Positions 25,679 through 33,057 of a stretch of 64,000 nt of DNA are shown piece by piece (position 1 is the first letter of the stretch; every line of letters begins with the position of its first letter). Made by a program: the position numbers and the translations under genes. The stretch lies in assembly GCA_028687545.1 (NCBI GenBank), contig JAQTZZ010000020.1, positions 1 to 64,000 of the forward strand, written 5' to 3'. The stretch is from Candidatus Wallbacteria bacterium. GTDB lineage: Bacteria; Muiribacteriota; JAQTZZ01. The notes below the pieces were generated by a model. That model saw only the letters and a program-made list of their open reading frames with translations, had not been told where the DNA came from and did not search any database.

Positions 25679-26053
25679 TTAGTTGTTCAGTCCGTTTATC
25701 ATTTCTTCTATTGTTTCAGAAAGAGAATCCACTTTGTTTTTCACTATCCAGAAGACCTGGTCAGCATCAACGTCAAAGTAATGATGAGCAATGATGTCTC
25801 TCATTCCTTTCACTCCTGACCAGTCGATATTCGGGTATTTCGGAAGCAGGGTGGAATCAGTGATTTTGTCGATGTTTTTCACGCCTTCACCGACGGCGAT
25901 TAAAAGCATGCAGATGCTGTCAAGTTTTTCAGCTCCGGCTGGTGTGGAAGTAAAGTCTTCTGCTTTAGTGATCGAAATGGCGCGTTTGCTAATCTTGTCC
26001 AGGGCATCACTGATCTGTTTCAGGATTGTCAGGACCAGATCTCTGTCATACAT
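25679..26053 (-). CDS. hepT: HepT-like toxin (HEPN ribonuclease)
   Basis: A 124-residue helical HEPN protein with the catalytic R-x4-H-x-Y motif in MRDIIAHHYFDVD. In MNT-HEPT systems HepT is an RNase toxin whose tyrosine is AMPylated by the partner nucleotidyltransferase, which silences it. Its start overlaps the mntA-like gene by 8 bases, the standard order. Size and motif spacing are normal. It lies 41 bases upstream of the GH94 gene on the same strand, and forms the edge of an accessory island inside the glycan locus. Confidence 0.9.
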   Translation of the reverse strand: MYDRDLVLTILKQISDALDKISKRAISITKAEDFTSTPAGAEKLDSICMLLIAVGEGVKNIDKITDSTLLPKYPNIDWSGVKGMRDIIAHHYFDVDADQVFWIVKNKVDSLSETIEEMINGLNN

Positions 26054-26336
26054 AAAGGCACTCTCTGCCGATTCTTTCTTTCAGAAACTGATTCATGTTT
26101 TCCCGGTAACGGATCAGATCCACACGGCGGTTAGTCCTGTTTTCAAGATCTTCCTTGATGTGGACAAGGGCGAATGCATCGGGTGATTCAGTTTTGACGC
26201 AGATGTCAAGATCACTGTCTTCTCCAGCTTCTTCACGGGCGAAAGAACCGAAAACACCGATTGACAGTATCCCGTACTTTTTGCCAAATTTATTTTTGAA
26301 TTCCCTCAGGATCTCCAGTATCGCTTCTCTGCCCAT
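26046..26336 (-). CDS. mntA: MntA-like minimal nucleotidyltransferase antitoxin
   Basis: A 96-residue minimal nucleotidyltransferase. GSFAREEAGEDSDLDI gives the GSx10DxD motif that binds metal and ATP. MntA AMPylates the tyrosine of HepT and so acts as an enzymatic antitoxin (type VII system). The ATG at 26336 is chosen because GGGGGT lies four bases upstream and the fold starts immediately; upstream in-frame sequence runs into the R1 repeat. The 8-base overlap with hepT ensures coupled synthesis. Confidence 0.9.
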   Translation of the reverse strand: MGREAILEILREFKNKFGKKYGILSIGVFGSFAREEAGEDSDLDICVKTESPDAFALVHIKEDLENRTNRRVDLIRYRENMNQFLKERIGRECLYV

Positions 26337-26430
26337 TGCACCCCCGGCAACACTGCATCGACATTCAGTTTCTACAATATATTTTATCACAGGATTGGGT
26401 AAAGTGCAGTTGCTTTGATACACATACAGG

Positions 26431-26630
26431 CCAAGGGAGGATTTTCGACCCTCCCTTGGCGATCCCTCCCAGCATGGGGACTCCGTCCCCCTGCACCCCC
26501 TTGCGGGGTGGGCCGGGATGGTGCTACTATCAAAGTTCGTTCTTACCATCTGTTTGAGAACAGAATTGATTATCTGACTAAAAGGTTCCAGCGTCTTTAC
26601 CCAGGGTCTGGAGCTACCCTCTCAACCCCT
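26431..26630 (+). repeat. Dispersed repeat R1, copy B (complete)
   Basis: It opens with a hairpin, CCAAGGGAGG paired with CCTCCCTTGG (26431-26459), followed by the GGGGAC-TCC-GTCCCC hairpin, the CCCC-TTGC-GGGG hairpin and the conserved tail ending CCCTCTCAACCCC. It points toward the gene at 26673-27563 and is inverted relative to copy C on that gene's other side. It fills almost the whole 336-base gap between mntA and that gene; no promoter for mntA is clear within it. Confidence 0.75.
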
Positions 26631-26672
26631 AACATTGGTTGGAGCAGCTAAGGAGGATTGAATCGGAATTAA

Positions 26673-27563
26673 TTAATACTCACCAGGTCTTTTGCATCTG
26701 ACATTGTTTTTCGAAGCTAAAGGCAGGATACGGCGCTTGTCCGCATATTTAGCGGATGACCATGGTAAAGATATCGCGGCAGGTGAGAAGCAGATGTAAA
26801 CATCGGCCTGAAATGATGATCCGGGATCACGGGAAACTATCAGATTGACAAAATCATACCTGCCGTCCAATTCGCCTGGAACAGCTCCCGCAACAGGCGG
26901 TTGCACAGTCAACAATCCGATGTCGTCACCGTTTGCAGGGTTACCCTGGCTGTCTATGCCGGTTGCTGCAGAATCTTTACTTAAAGCGTGAAATTTCACC
27001 ATCGGGATACTATTGTTATCGATATGTCCACTAAATTCAAAGTCGTTTGAGCTGGCCGCAGTAGGAGTCGCCGGTTTTTTACTGAAATAGATGGTGATAA
27101 CATCGCCAGTGTCGATCAGTTTGTTTCCATTGGCATCAACAGTGAGCGCGAAATCCAAGATTGCAAGCGGCGGAAGAAAGGAAACCGTTGTATTGTCTTG
27201 ATTGGCCTGGCTTGAATAATCATTCAAGTCAATTTTACCATCCGGTCCGGCCGAGAGAATGACGCCGTCAGAAGGGATGATTGTATAGTCATTGCCCCAT
27301 TTATCTTTCTGCAATTCTGGTAGATACTTAGGAACAAGGTTCTCCAGATTTTCGCAGGATCTGCCTTCGCTTTGATGATATCTAATCAATGAGTCACGAA
27401 TATGGTTCATTGATTGAATACTTGCGCTGTTTTTTTCATTATTCAAGTTTACCAATGTGCCAATTAATACAATCAGAAAAACGTAAAGTAAAACAAGAAA
27501 AAAAGGAACAAACAGTAAGTATTCTTTAGGGAATTTCTTCAAGAAATTTACCGGGTTAAACAA
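26673..27563 (-). CDS. Membrane-anchored protein with GspG-like pseudopilin periplasmic segment
   Basis: A 296-residue protein. A basic N-terminus is followed by one long membrane segment (about 16-38). Then comes a helix (MNHIRDSLIRYHQSEGRSCE) and a segment LQKDKWGNDYTIIPSDG with LSAGPDGKIDLNDY, which resembles the C-terminal part of type II secretion GspG pseudopilins (DPWGNxY and SxGPDGK). The N-terminal prepilin motif (G followed by FTLIE) is absent, so PilD would not process it. The remaining 180 residues are a beta-rich domain with Asp/Asn-rich loops (DANGNKLIDTGD) suggestive of calcium binding. It lies between two inverted R1 repeats. Function is unknown. Confidence 0.6.
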   Translation of the reverse strand: MFNPVNFLKKFPKEYLLFVPFFLVLLYVFLIVLIGTLVNLNNEKNSASIQSMNHIRDSLIRYHQSEGRSCENLENLVPKYLPELQKDKWGNDYTIIPSDGVILSAGPDGKIDLNDYSSQANQDNTTVSFLPPLAILDFALTVDANGNKLIDTGDVITIYFSKKPATPTAASSNDFEFSGHIDNNSIPMVKFHALSKDSAATGIDSQGNPANGDDIGLLTVQPPVAGAVPGELDGRYDFVNLIVSRDPGSSFQADVYICFSPAAISLPWSSAKYADKRRILPLASKNNVRCKRPGEY

Positions 27564-27681
27564 GGGTGATTACCTGACTATAATTTTCTAAAGGATAACA
27601 TTAAAGGGACATTATTCGAAGAAGATCATTTAAATTTTGTGCACCCATTTTCTTATCTTGTCAGACGCACAAGCATATGGC

Positions 27682-27880
27682 GGGGTTGAGAGGGTTGAAC
27701 CAAACCTTGGGTAAAGACGCACAACCTTGTTTTGTTGCGAAGATCATTTCTGTTATCAAACAAATGGCAATGGCGTTCTTTGACAGAGGCTGAATCCTTC
27801 AACTCCCCGCAAGGGGGTTCTGGGGGACAGAGTCCCCCGGATTGGAGGGATTGTCAAGGGGGGATGACGTCCCCCCTTGA
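27682..27880 (-). repeat. Dispersed repeat R1, copy C (inverted)
   Basis: On the minus strand it carries the same order as copy B: an opening hairpin TCAAGGGGGGA paired with TCCCCCCTTGA (27853-27880), GGGGGAC-TCT-GTCCCCC, CCCC-TTGC-GGGG, TTTGATAACAGAAATGAT and a tail ending CCCTCTCAACCCC. With copy B it brackets the pseudopilin-like gene as an inverted pair. Most of the 478-base gap 27564-28041 is made of this copy and the adjacent R2 copy; nothing else is recognised there. Confidence 0.75.
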
Positions 27881-27930
27881 CTGATTGTTGTATGCCTTCC
27901 AACGGGGACAAGCCGTAATTTGGGTAAAGA

Positions 27931-27993
27931 TAAGGGTCCCCTTCGGGGATTAAGAAGCTGTAAATCTTCACTGCGTTCAGATTAACAGCTTCT
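27931..27993 (-). repeat. Dispersed hairpin repeat R2, copy next to R1-C
   Basis: Arms 27953-27967 and 27979-27993 pair around TCACTGCGTTC. A CCCC-TTC-GGGG hairpin (27938-27948) accompanies them, as at 295-420. It is separated from R1-C by about 50 bases and shares its strand, as R1-A and R2-A do, although the order of the two modules is reversed between the sites. Confidence 0.65.
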
Positions 27994-28041
27994 AAAGAAC
28001 AACATGTCCCCGATCTATGCGAGTGGACCCCCGGATGCTGC

Positions 28042-28863
28042 TCAGCCTTTAACGGCTCCTGCGGCGATGCCCTTGATGTAGTGCTTCTGTGCCATCAGGA
28101 AGACTGCGATTACAGGGAGGATTACCACGACCGAGCCGGCCATCAGCAGGCCCCATTCGGTGTTATACTGTCCGTTGAGATTGGCAAGAGCCACTGGAAG
28201 CGTGTATTTTCCTTCGTCCAGCATCACGATCAGGGGCCAGAGGAATTCATTCCAGGAGCCCAGGAAGCTGAAGATCAGGATCGTGGCCAGCACAGGCCTG
28301 CAGAGCGGCAGCATGATTTTCCAGTAAATCCCGTATTCGCTGCACCCGTCGATGCGGGCCGCTTCCAGGAGCGATTCAGGGATTTCGGACATGAACTGGC
28401 GCAGCATGAAGATGGAGAATACGCTGGCGCTGCCTGGTATGATCAGGCCGAGATAGGAATTGAGCAGACCCATGTATTTCAAAATGATGAAAACAGGCAT
28501 CATAGTCACCTGGCCAGGCACCATCATGGTGATCAGAAGCAATGTGAAAAGCCGTTCCCTGCCGCGGAAATACATCTTGGCAAAGGCAAAGGCAGCCATG
28601 GAGTTGATCAGAAGCGACATTATGGTCAGTCCCAGGGCTACAGTCAGGCTGTTGAGAAACTGCCTGGTGAAAGCCATGGCTCCAAACAGCTGCCTGTAAT
28701 GCTCGAGCGTGGGGTGTTTGGGGATCAGGGATGGAATTTTAGAAAAGATTTCCGAGGTTTCCTTGAAAGAGGTAGAGACCATGAAGATCAGCGGCAGCAG
28801 CGTGGCTGTCACGCAGACCAGGATCAGGATATGCAGGGCGATCGTTTCAAAGACTTTTTTCAA
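28042..28863 (-). CDS. ABC sugar transporter permease, MalG type (CUT1)
   Basis: A 273-residue permease with six membrane helices. The EAA loop ESLLEAARIDGCSEYGIYWK (about 163-182), which contacts the ATPase, continues IMLPLCRPVL, as in MalG-like carbohydrate permeases. MalG-type proteins form the inner-membrane channel with a MalF-type partner, encoded here by the preceding fusion gene (7-base gap). No ATP-binding subunit is encoded in the window; CUT1 systems often share an MsmK-like ATPase encoded elsewhere. It is the last gene of the three-gene operon starting with the glucanase. Confidence 0.92.
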   Translation of the reverse strand: MKKVFETIALHILILVCVTATLLPLIFMVSTSFKETSEIFSKIPSLIPKHPTLEHYRQLFGAMAFTRQFLNSLTVALGLTIMSLLINSMAAFAFAKMYFRGRERLFTLLLITMMVPGQVTMMPVFIILKYMGLLNSYLGLIIPGSASVFSIFMLRQFMSEIPESLLEAARIDGCSEYGIYWKIMLPLCRPVLATILIFSFLGSWNEFLWPLIVMLDEGKYTLPVALANLNGQYNTEWGLLMAGSVVVILPVIAVFLMAQKHYIKGIAAGAVKG

Positions 28864-28870
28864 ATCACAC

Positions 28871-31066
28871 CTACCAGTCGTTTTTCTTGGAGAACTTGAA
28901 CTGCAGCACAGTGAAGGCGCAGATCAGGGCGCAGAGCACATAGGCGACAGATGATGCATAGCCGAGATTGTAGAACTTGAATCCGTGATTGTACATGTAT
29001 AAAACCACGGACATGGTGCTGTTGAGCGGACCGCCTTCTGTCATCACATAGGGTTCAGTGAAAAACTGCAGGTATCCGATGGTGGTCATCACCAGCACGA
29101 AAACCATGGTGCGCGAAAGCATGGGCAGAGTGATCCTGAAAAACTGCTGCAGGCGGCTCGCTCCGTCGATATCTGCAGCTTCGTATATTTCAGTGGGGAT
29201 CGACTGAAGGGCTGCGATAAAAATGATCATGTTGTAGCCGAAACCCTTCCAGACCGACATCATGATCAGAGAAAACAGCGCCAGAGCCGGTCCGGAAAGC
29301 CAGTGGAAAGGACCGAAACCCAGCAATCCGCAGAACCAGTTGAAGATTCCGTATTCCTCGTTGTACAGCCAGCGCCAGACTACTGCGACTGCCACCATGG
29401 TGGTGATCACCGGCAGGAAAAGAGAGGTGCGGAAAAAAGGCTTCAGCCTGACTACACCCTGATTGATGGCAACAGCCATGATCAGAGCTGTGATAATGTT
29501 TAGCGGCACTCCGGTTACAGCAAAAAGCAAAGTGTTTCTGAGCGAGATCCAGAAAACAGGGTCACTGAACAGGGCAATGTAATTTTGGAGCCCTATGAAA
29601 ACCACCCGGCCAGGATTGTTAACCGCCGAAACGTTCCAGTTGGTCAGGCTCATGATGAATGAAGCAGCGAGCGGGATGAAGAGAAATATTGTCAGGATCG
29701 CGATCGCAGGAAAGAGGAAGATCCAGGCCTGTTTTGATCCTGGAGTCTCACCGAGCCTGGGTTTGAGGTAGAAAAAGGCTGAACCGAAGAGCAGGGCGGA
29801 CAGGATGGAAACTAGGAAAGTCTTGAATCCAGTGGATTGTTCTGCAGGCCTGTCTGAGAGCATCTTATTTACTGACACACTTGCATCGTGCAAAGCTTCC
29901 CCTGCGCTCTGTTTGTCGTAAATGACTTTTTCCATGGTCTGGGAAATCAGGGAGGCGATCCTCTCCCATTCAGGAATGGCAGGCGGGGATTTGGTGCAGT
30001 TGAGCTGTTCCCTGAATGCCTGCAGGAGTCCGTTGCTCTTGATGTTCTGGTCTTCCCAGGCCGGGATTGAGGCAGGCAGATTGCGGGAGACTGCATACCA
30101 TTTTGCCTGAACTTCAGGCCTGCTTAGAAAATCGATGAATTTCCAGGCATCAGCCTTGTGCTTCGAATCCTTGAAGATCACCAGATTACAGCCGCCGATA
30201 AAGGAAGTGTGGTCTTTTTTAACAGGCATGGGGGCGGTTTTCCAGAGTCCGTCGATCCCCGGCTTGTTTCTGGAAATTTCGGAAACCATCCAGGGGCCTG
30301 AGATGAACATCGGGTAATAACAGGATTCGAAGGCGTTAAAAAGGTCCATGTCCTTGGCTGATTCCCTCGGAGTGGCACCTTTTTCGAAAAAAGACTTGTA
30401 AAAGGAAAGGGCTTCTATGGCTTCAGGGCCGTCCAGCCTGCAGATTGTGTCGCCTGTTTCCATGATGCTGCCACCGTTCTGCCAGAGGAACAATAGATAC
30501 GGCTGCCAGTCATTGATGGGAAGTGAGATCGCGTATCCGGGAAGGTTGTTTTGTTTTTTATAGGACAAGATCGCGTCAGTGGCCTGTGACAGTTCATCCC
30601 AGGTTTTTGGAAAATTCGAAATCCCGGCCTTCTGGAAAAGATCCTCACGATAGAAATAGACGCGGGTGTCAACTGTCCAGGGGACTCCATACACTCCGTC
30701 AGTCCTGCGGCAGCTCTCCAGGGAACCAGGAAAGAAGTTTTCTAAAACCGTGGTTTTAGACGCTTTCAGATAATCATCCAGCCGCTCCAGGGCATTCATG
30801 GAATTGAGTTCGGACATCCAGGTGGTGCCCATCTGGCAGACATCAGGAGGAATGCCGCCCACTACGGAGGTGACGATTTTCTCATGCGCTCCTGTCCAGG
30901 GAATGGACTGGGTCTTGACCCTGATGTCCGGGTACTCTTTTTCAAAATCTGCAGTCATCGCGGAAATCAGTTTTCCTTCTGCGCCCATCGCCCAGACCGT
31001 GATTTCACCGGCAGAGCAGAGACCCGCCCAAAGCAGGCAGAATAAGATTGTCAGCAGGTTTTTCAT
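28871..31066 (-). CDS. Fusion of extracellular solute-binding protein and MalF-type permease
   Basis: A 731-residue single-chain fusion. Residues 1-19 are a signal peptide. Residues 20-405 are a family-1 sugar-binding protein (ITVWAMGAEGKL, GIPPDVCQMGTTWMSELN, GVPWTVDTRVYFYREDLF). Residues 414-434 form an extra membrane helix. Residues 447-731 are a MalF-like permease with six helices and the EAA loop EIYEAADIDGASRLQQFFRI (about 627-646). The extra helix brings the chain back to the cytoplasm so that the permease keeps its normal N-in topology. The ATG overlaps the glucanase stop as ATGA. SBP-permease fusions are well known in glycine-betaine and glutamine importers, but look unusual for CUT1 sugar systems. 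Confidence 0.9.
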   Translation of the reverse strand: MKNLLTILFCLLWAGLCSAGEITVWAMGAEGKLISAMTADFEKEYPDIRVKTQSIPWTGAHEKIVTSVVGGIPPDVCQMGTTWMSELNSMNALERLDDYLKASKTTVLENFFPGSLESCRRTDGVYGVPWTVDTRVYFYREDLFQKAGISNFPKTWDELSQATDAILSYKKQNNLPGYAISLPINDWQPYLLFLWQNGGSIMETGDTICRLDGPEAIEALSFYKSFFEKGATPRESAKDMDLFNAFESCYYPMFISGPWMVSEISRNKPGIDGLWKTAPMPVKKDHTSFIGGCNLVIFKDSKHKADAWKFIDFLSRPEVQAKWYAVSRNLPASIPAWEDQNIKSNGLLQAFREQLNCTKSPPAIPEWERIASLISQTMEKVIYDKQSAGEALHDASVSVNKMLSDRPAEQSTGFKTFLVSILSALLFGSAFFYLKPRLGETPGSKQAWIFLFPAIAILTIFLFIPLAASFIMSLTNWNVSAVNNPGRVVFIGLQNYIALFSDPVFWISLRNTLLFAVTGVPLNIITALIMAVAINQGVVRLKPFFRTSLFLPVITTMVAVAVVWRWLYNEEYGIFNWFCGLLGFGPFHWLSGPALALFSLIMMSVWKGFGYNMIIFIAALQSIPTEIYEAADIDGASRLQQFFRITLPMLSRTMVFVLVMTTIGYLQFFTEPYVMTEGGPLNSTMSVVLYMYNHGFKFYNLGYASSVAYVLCALICAFTVLQFKFSKKNDW

Positions 31067-32979
31067 TTTATGGCTTCTGTCTGGAAATTAATTCTTCCCA
31101 GCAATGTGCAGGGCCTGGGGAAAAACCAGTTCATTTTTCCTTCCGAATTTTTATCCAGGTTGTGGAATCCGATGGTCAGAGCGATTCCGTTTTCCTGCAT
31201 CTGCGTTTCAGTTCTGGGAATCGCGAGGATTGCCTCATACCCGTCAGCAGATTTCCGGTATGCTTTGGTGATATTAAGCTGTACCTGATGAAAAAAGTCC
31301 CGCACCCTGAGATCGGTAAGGGTCTGATCCGGTGAAACAATAATCTGGAAATCTTTCGGTCCGCACCAGGTAAGGCCATTGTCCTCTGTATCCAGGAAAA
31401 TTTCCAGGCAGTCGTCGAACTGCATTTCTTCAGTATCATGCACACTGACCAGTTCCTGATCGCGGACCCGGACCCGGATCAGAAGTTGCTTATCTGTATA
31501 TGCGATCTTAGCATCGCAATAACAGTCCGGGTGTGAGAGTGAACCTGATTCCAGGTCTGCCTGAGTCAGCCTGAAATGAGCGATTCCCTGGCTGTTCCAT
31601 TCAGGCGAATCAAAGTTCAGAAAATCCTGACCTCTGAAGCTGTGGGTTGTAAGTTCAGGCCTTTTTTCCCTGGAGTACACTTTGGAGTGGGTTCTGGTAA
31701 GTGACTGAGAGAGAAATCCTGACTTTCCTGGTTTGAAGCCGACTTTCTGCATCGCCTGGGTAATGTAGGCGCATTTCATGAAATCATGCCAGATCAGTCC
31801 AGTGCGGTAGTTCTCGATCATCAGGAGGATTGGTCCCTGATTGATGGCATAGGCATAATCAGCAAACCAGTTACGGTCCAGGTTGAATGAATCTGTGAAG
31901 CCGAAACGGCCCCACATCTTTTCGCTCTGGCTGGACAGGATGTTTCTGAGCACTTTGATGGATTCGGCAGGAGTAAAAACGATCGATCCGCCTGCTGCTG
32001 CAGGAGCTACGGTCCCGTCGCAGACTGCAACGCCTGGAGGAGCGCCGTAAGCTGTGTATCCGTCAGGACCGAGACAGGCGGTCAGACCCCAGCAGTTTTC
32101 GTTGAAAGTGTGAAATGTGCCTGAATTGTCGAGGCAGTATCTGCGGTTCGCCAGAGTGGCTTTTACGGAGTTAGTGAAATAATCTGCATACTTGTCATGG
32201 ATGTTTTTGAAATCCACCCAGACATGGGAATACTGATGGGTGAAAAGCGGAGGGCTGGAAATCAGTTCGAATTCACCGTATTTTTCCACCAGACGGGCAA
32301 AGCCATCCCAGCATGTGGGAGGAATCGGATGTGTGGGGCTGCCGATGGCCATCAGGTACATGATCAGGGATTCGCAATACATGTTCCAGTATGAACTGAT
32401 GAATCCTTTTTCCGGCCGCCAGCCCATGCAGAGGATGTTTTTACCGTTCGTCATCCACTGCCAGTCTACTCTGCGGTAGATTGAGTCTGCCAGATCCCGG
32501 ATTTCTCCGCTTCCATAATACTCGGCTGCGTGCAGAGCTCCGGCGAGAAAAAGAGCGGTGTCTATGGAAGAAATTTCGCAAGTCCAGACGCGTTCTCCGC
32601 TCTTCATGTCCACGAAATGATAGAAAAAGCCATGCTCATTGCGGAAGTCTTCCCAGAAAAATCTGAGAGTGTTCAGGGTAATCCGTTCAGCTTCAGTTCT
32701 GTCGATCCAGCCACGGTCGATACCGACGATCAGGGAGCTGAGAAAGAAGCCTGTCCCTGCTACTGTAGCCGGGGAAGAATCAAAATCCGGTTTTCCGAAA
32801 TTGCCAGTGCGATCCATCACCAGTCCGTTTTCCATATTTACACATTCAAGAAAATAGTTAAAGGTGCGGTGCTGGACCATGTCCAGGAAAAGATCATCAT
32901 TGTCAGGTATTAATGCTGCAGACACAGAAAAAGCTCCCAGAAAAGCCGTCAGGGCAAAACATATGCGTGAAATAGACAT
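31063..32979 (-). CDS. Secreted GH144-like glucanase (glycoamylase fold) with CBM9-like C-terminal domain
   Basis: A 638-residue exported enzyme (signal peptide about 1-21). Residues 25-450 match the Glycoamylase family (PF10091) that founded GH144: QHRTFNYFLECV, SSPATVAGTGFFLSSLIVG, TCEISSIDTALFLAG, FTHQYSHVWVDF and GLTACLGPDGYTAYGAPPG. Characterised GH144 members are endo- or exo-acting beta-1,2-glucanases; PF10091 is broader, so specificity is inferred. The last about 170 residues (from ISxx near DCYCDAKIAYTD to FLDTEDNG and the end) resemble a CBM9/DOMON sugar-binding domain. GGAG precedes the ATG. It leads the operon with the SBP-permease fusion, consistent with external cleavage followed by import. 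Confidence 0.8.
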   Translation of the reverse strand: MSISRICFALTAFLGAFSVSAALIPDNDDLFLDMVQHRTFNYFLECVNMENGLVMDRTGNFGKPDFDSSPATVAGTGFFLSSLIVGIDRGWIDRTEAERITLNTLRFFWEDFRNEHGFFYHFVDMKSGERVWTCEISSIDTALFLAGALHAAEYYGSGEIRDLADSIYRRVDWQWMTNGKNILCMGWRPEKGFISSYWNMYCESLIMYLMAIGSPTHPIPPTCWDGFARLVEKYGEFELISSPPLFTHQYSHVWVDFKNIHDKYADYFTNSVKATLANRRYCLDNSGTFHTFNENCWGLTACLGPDGYTAYGAPPGVAVCDGTVAPAAAGGSIVFTPAESIKVLRNILSSQSEKMWGRFGFTDSFNLDRNWFADYAYAINQGPILLMIENYRTGLIWHDFMKCAYITQAMQKVGFKPGKSGFLSQSLTRTHSKVYSREKRPELTTHSFRGQDFLNFDSPEWNSQGIAHFRLTQADLESGSLSHPDCYCDAKIAYTDKQLLIRVRVRDQELVSVHDTEEMQFDDCLEIFLDTEDNGLTWCGPKDFQIIVSPDQTLTDLRVRDFFHQVQLNITKAYRKSADGYEAILAIPRTETQMQENGIALTIGFHNLDKNSEGKMNWFFPRPCTLLGRINFQTEAIK

Positions 32980-33057
32980 TTAAACTCCTTTGATGAATTA
33001 TAATTGAATCTTATCAAAAAACCGGAAAAATGTCAGATGGTAAAAGCCAAATCTTTC

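Noticed and set aside
28081-28899. Long plus-strand open frame opposite the MalG-type permease
   Set aside because: It mirrors a clear permease gene, is rich in His, Gln and Asp as antisense frames of such genes usually are, and has no ribosome binding site.
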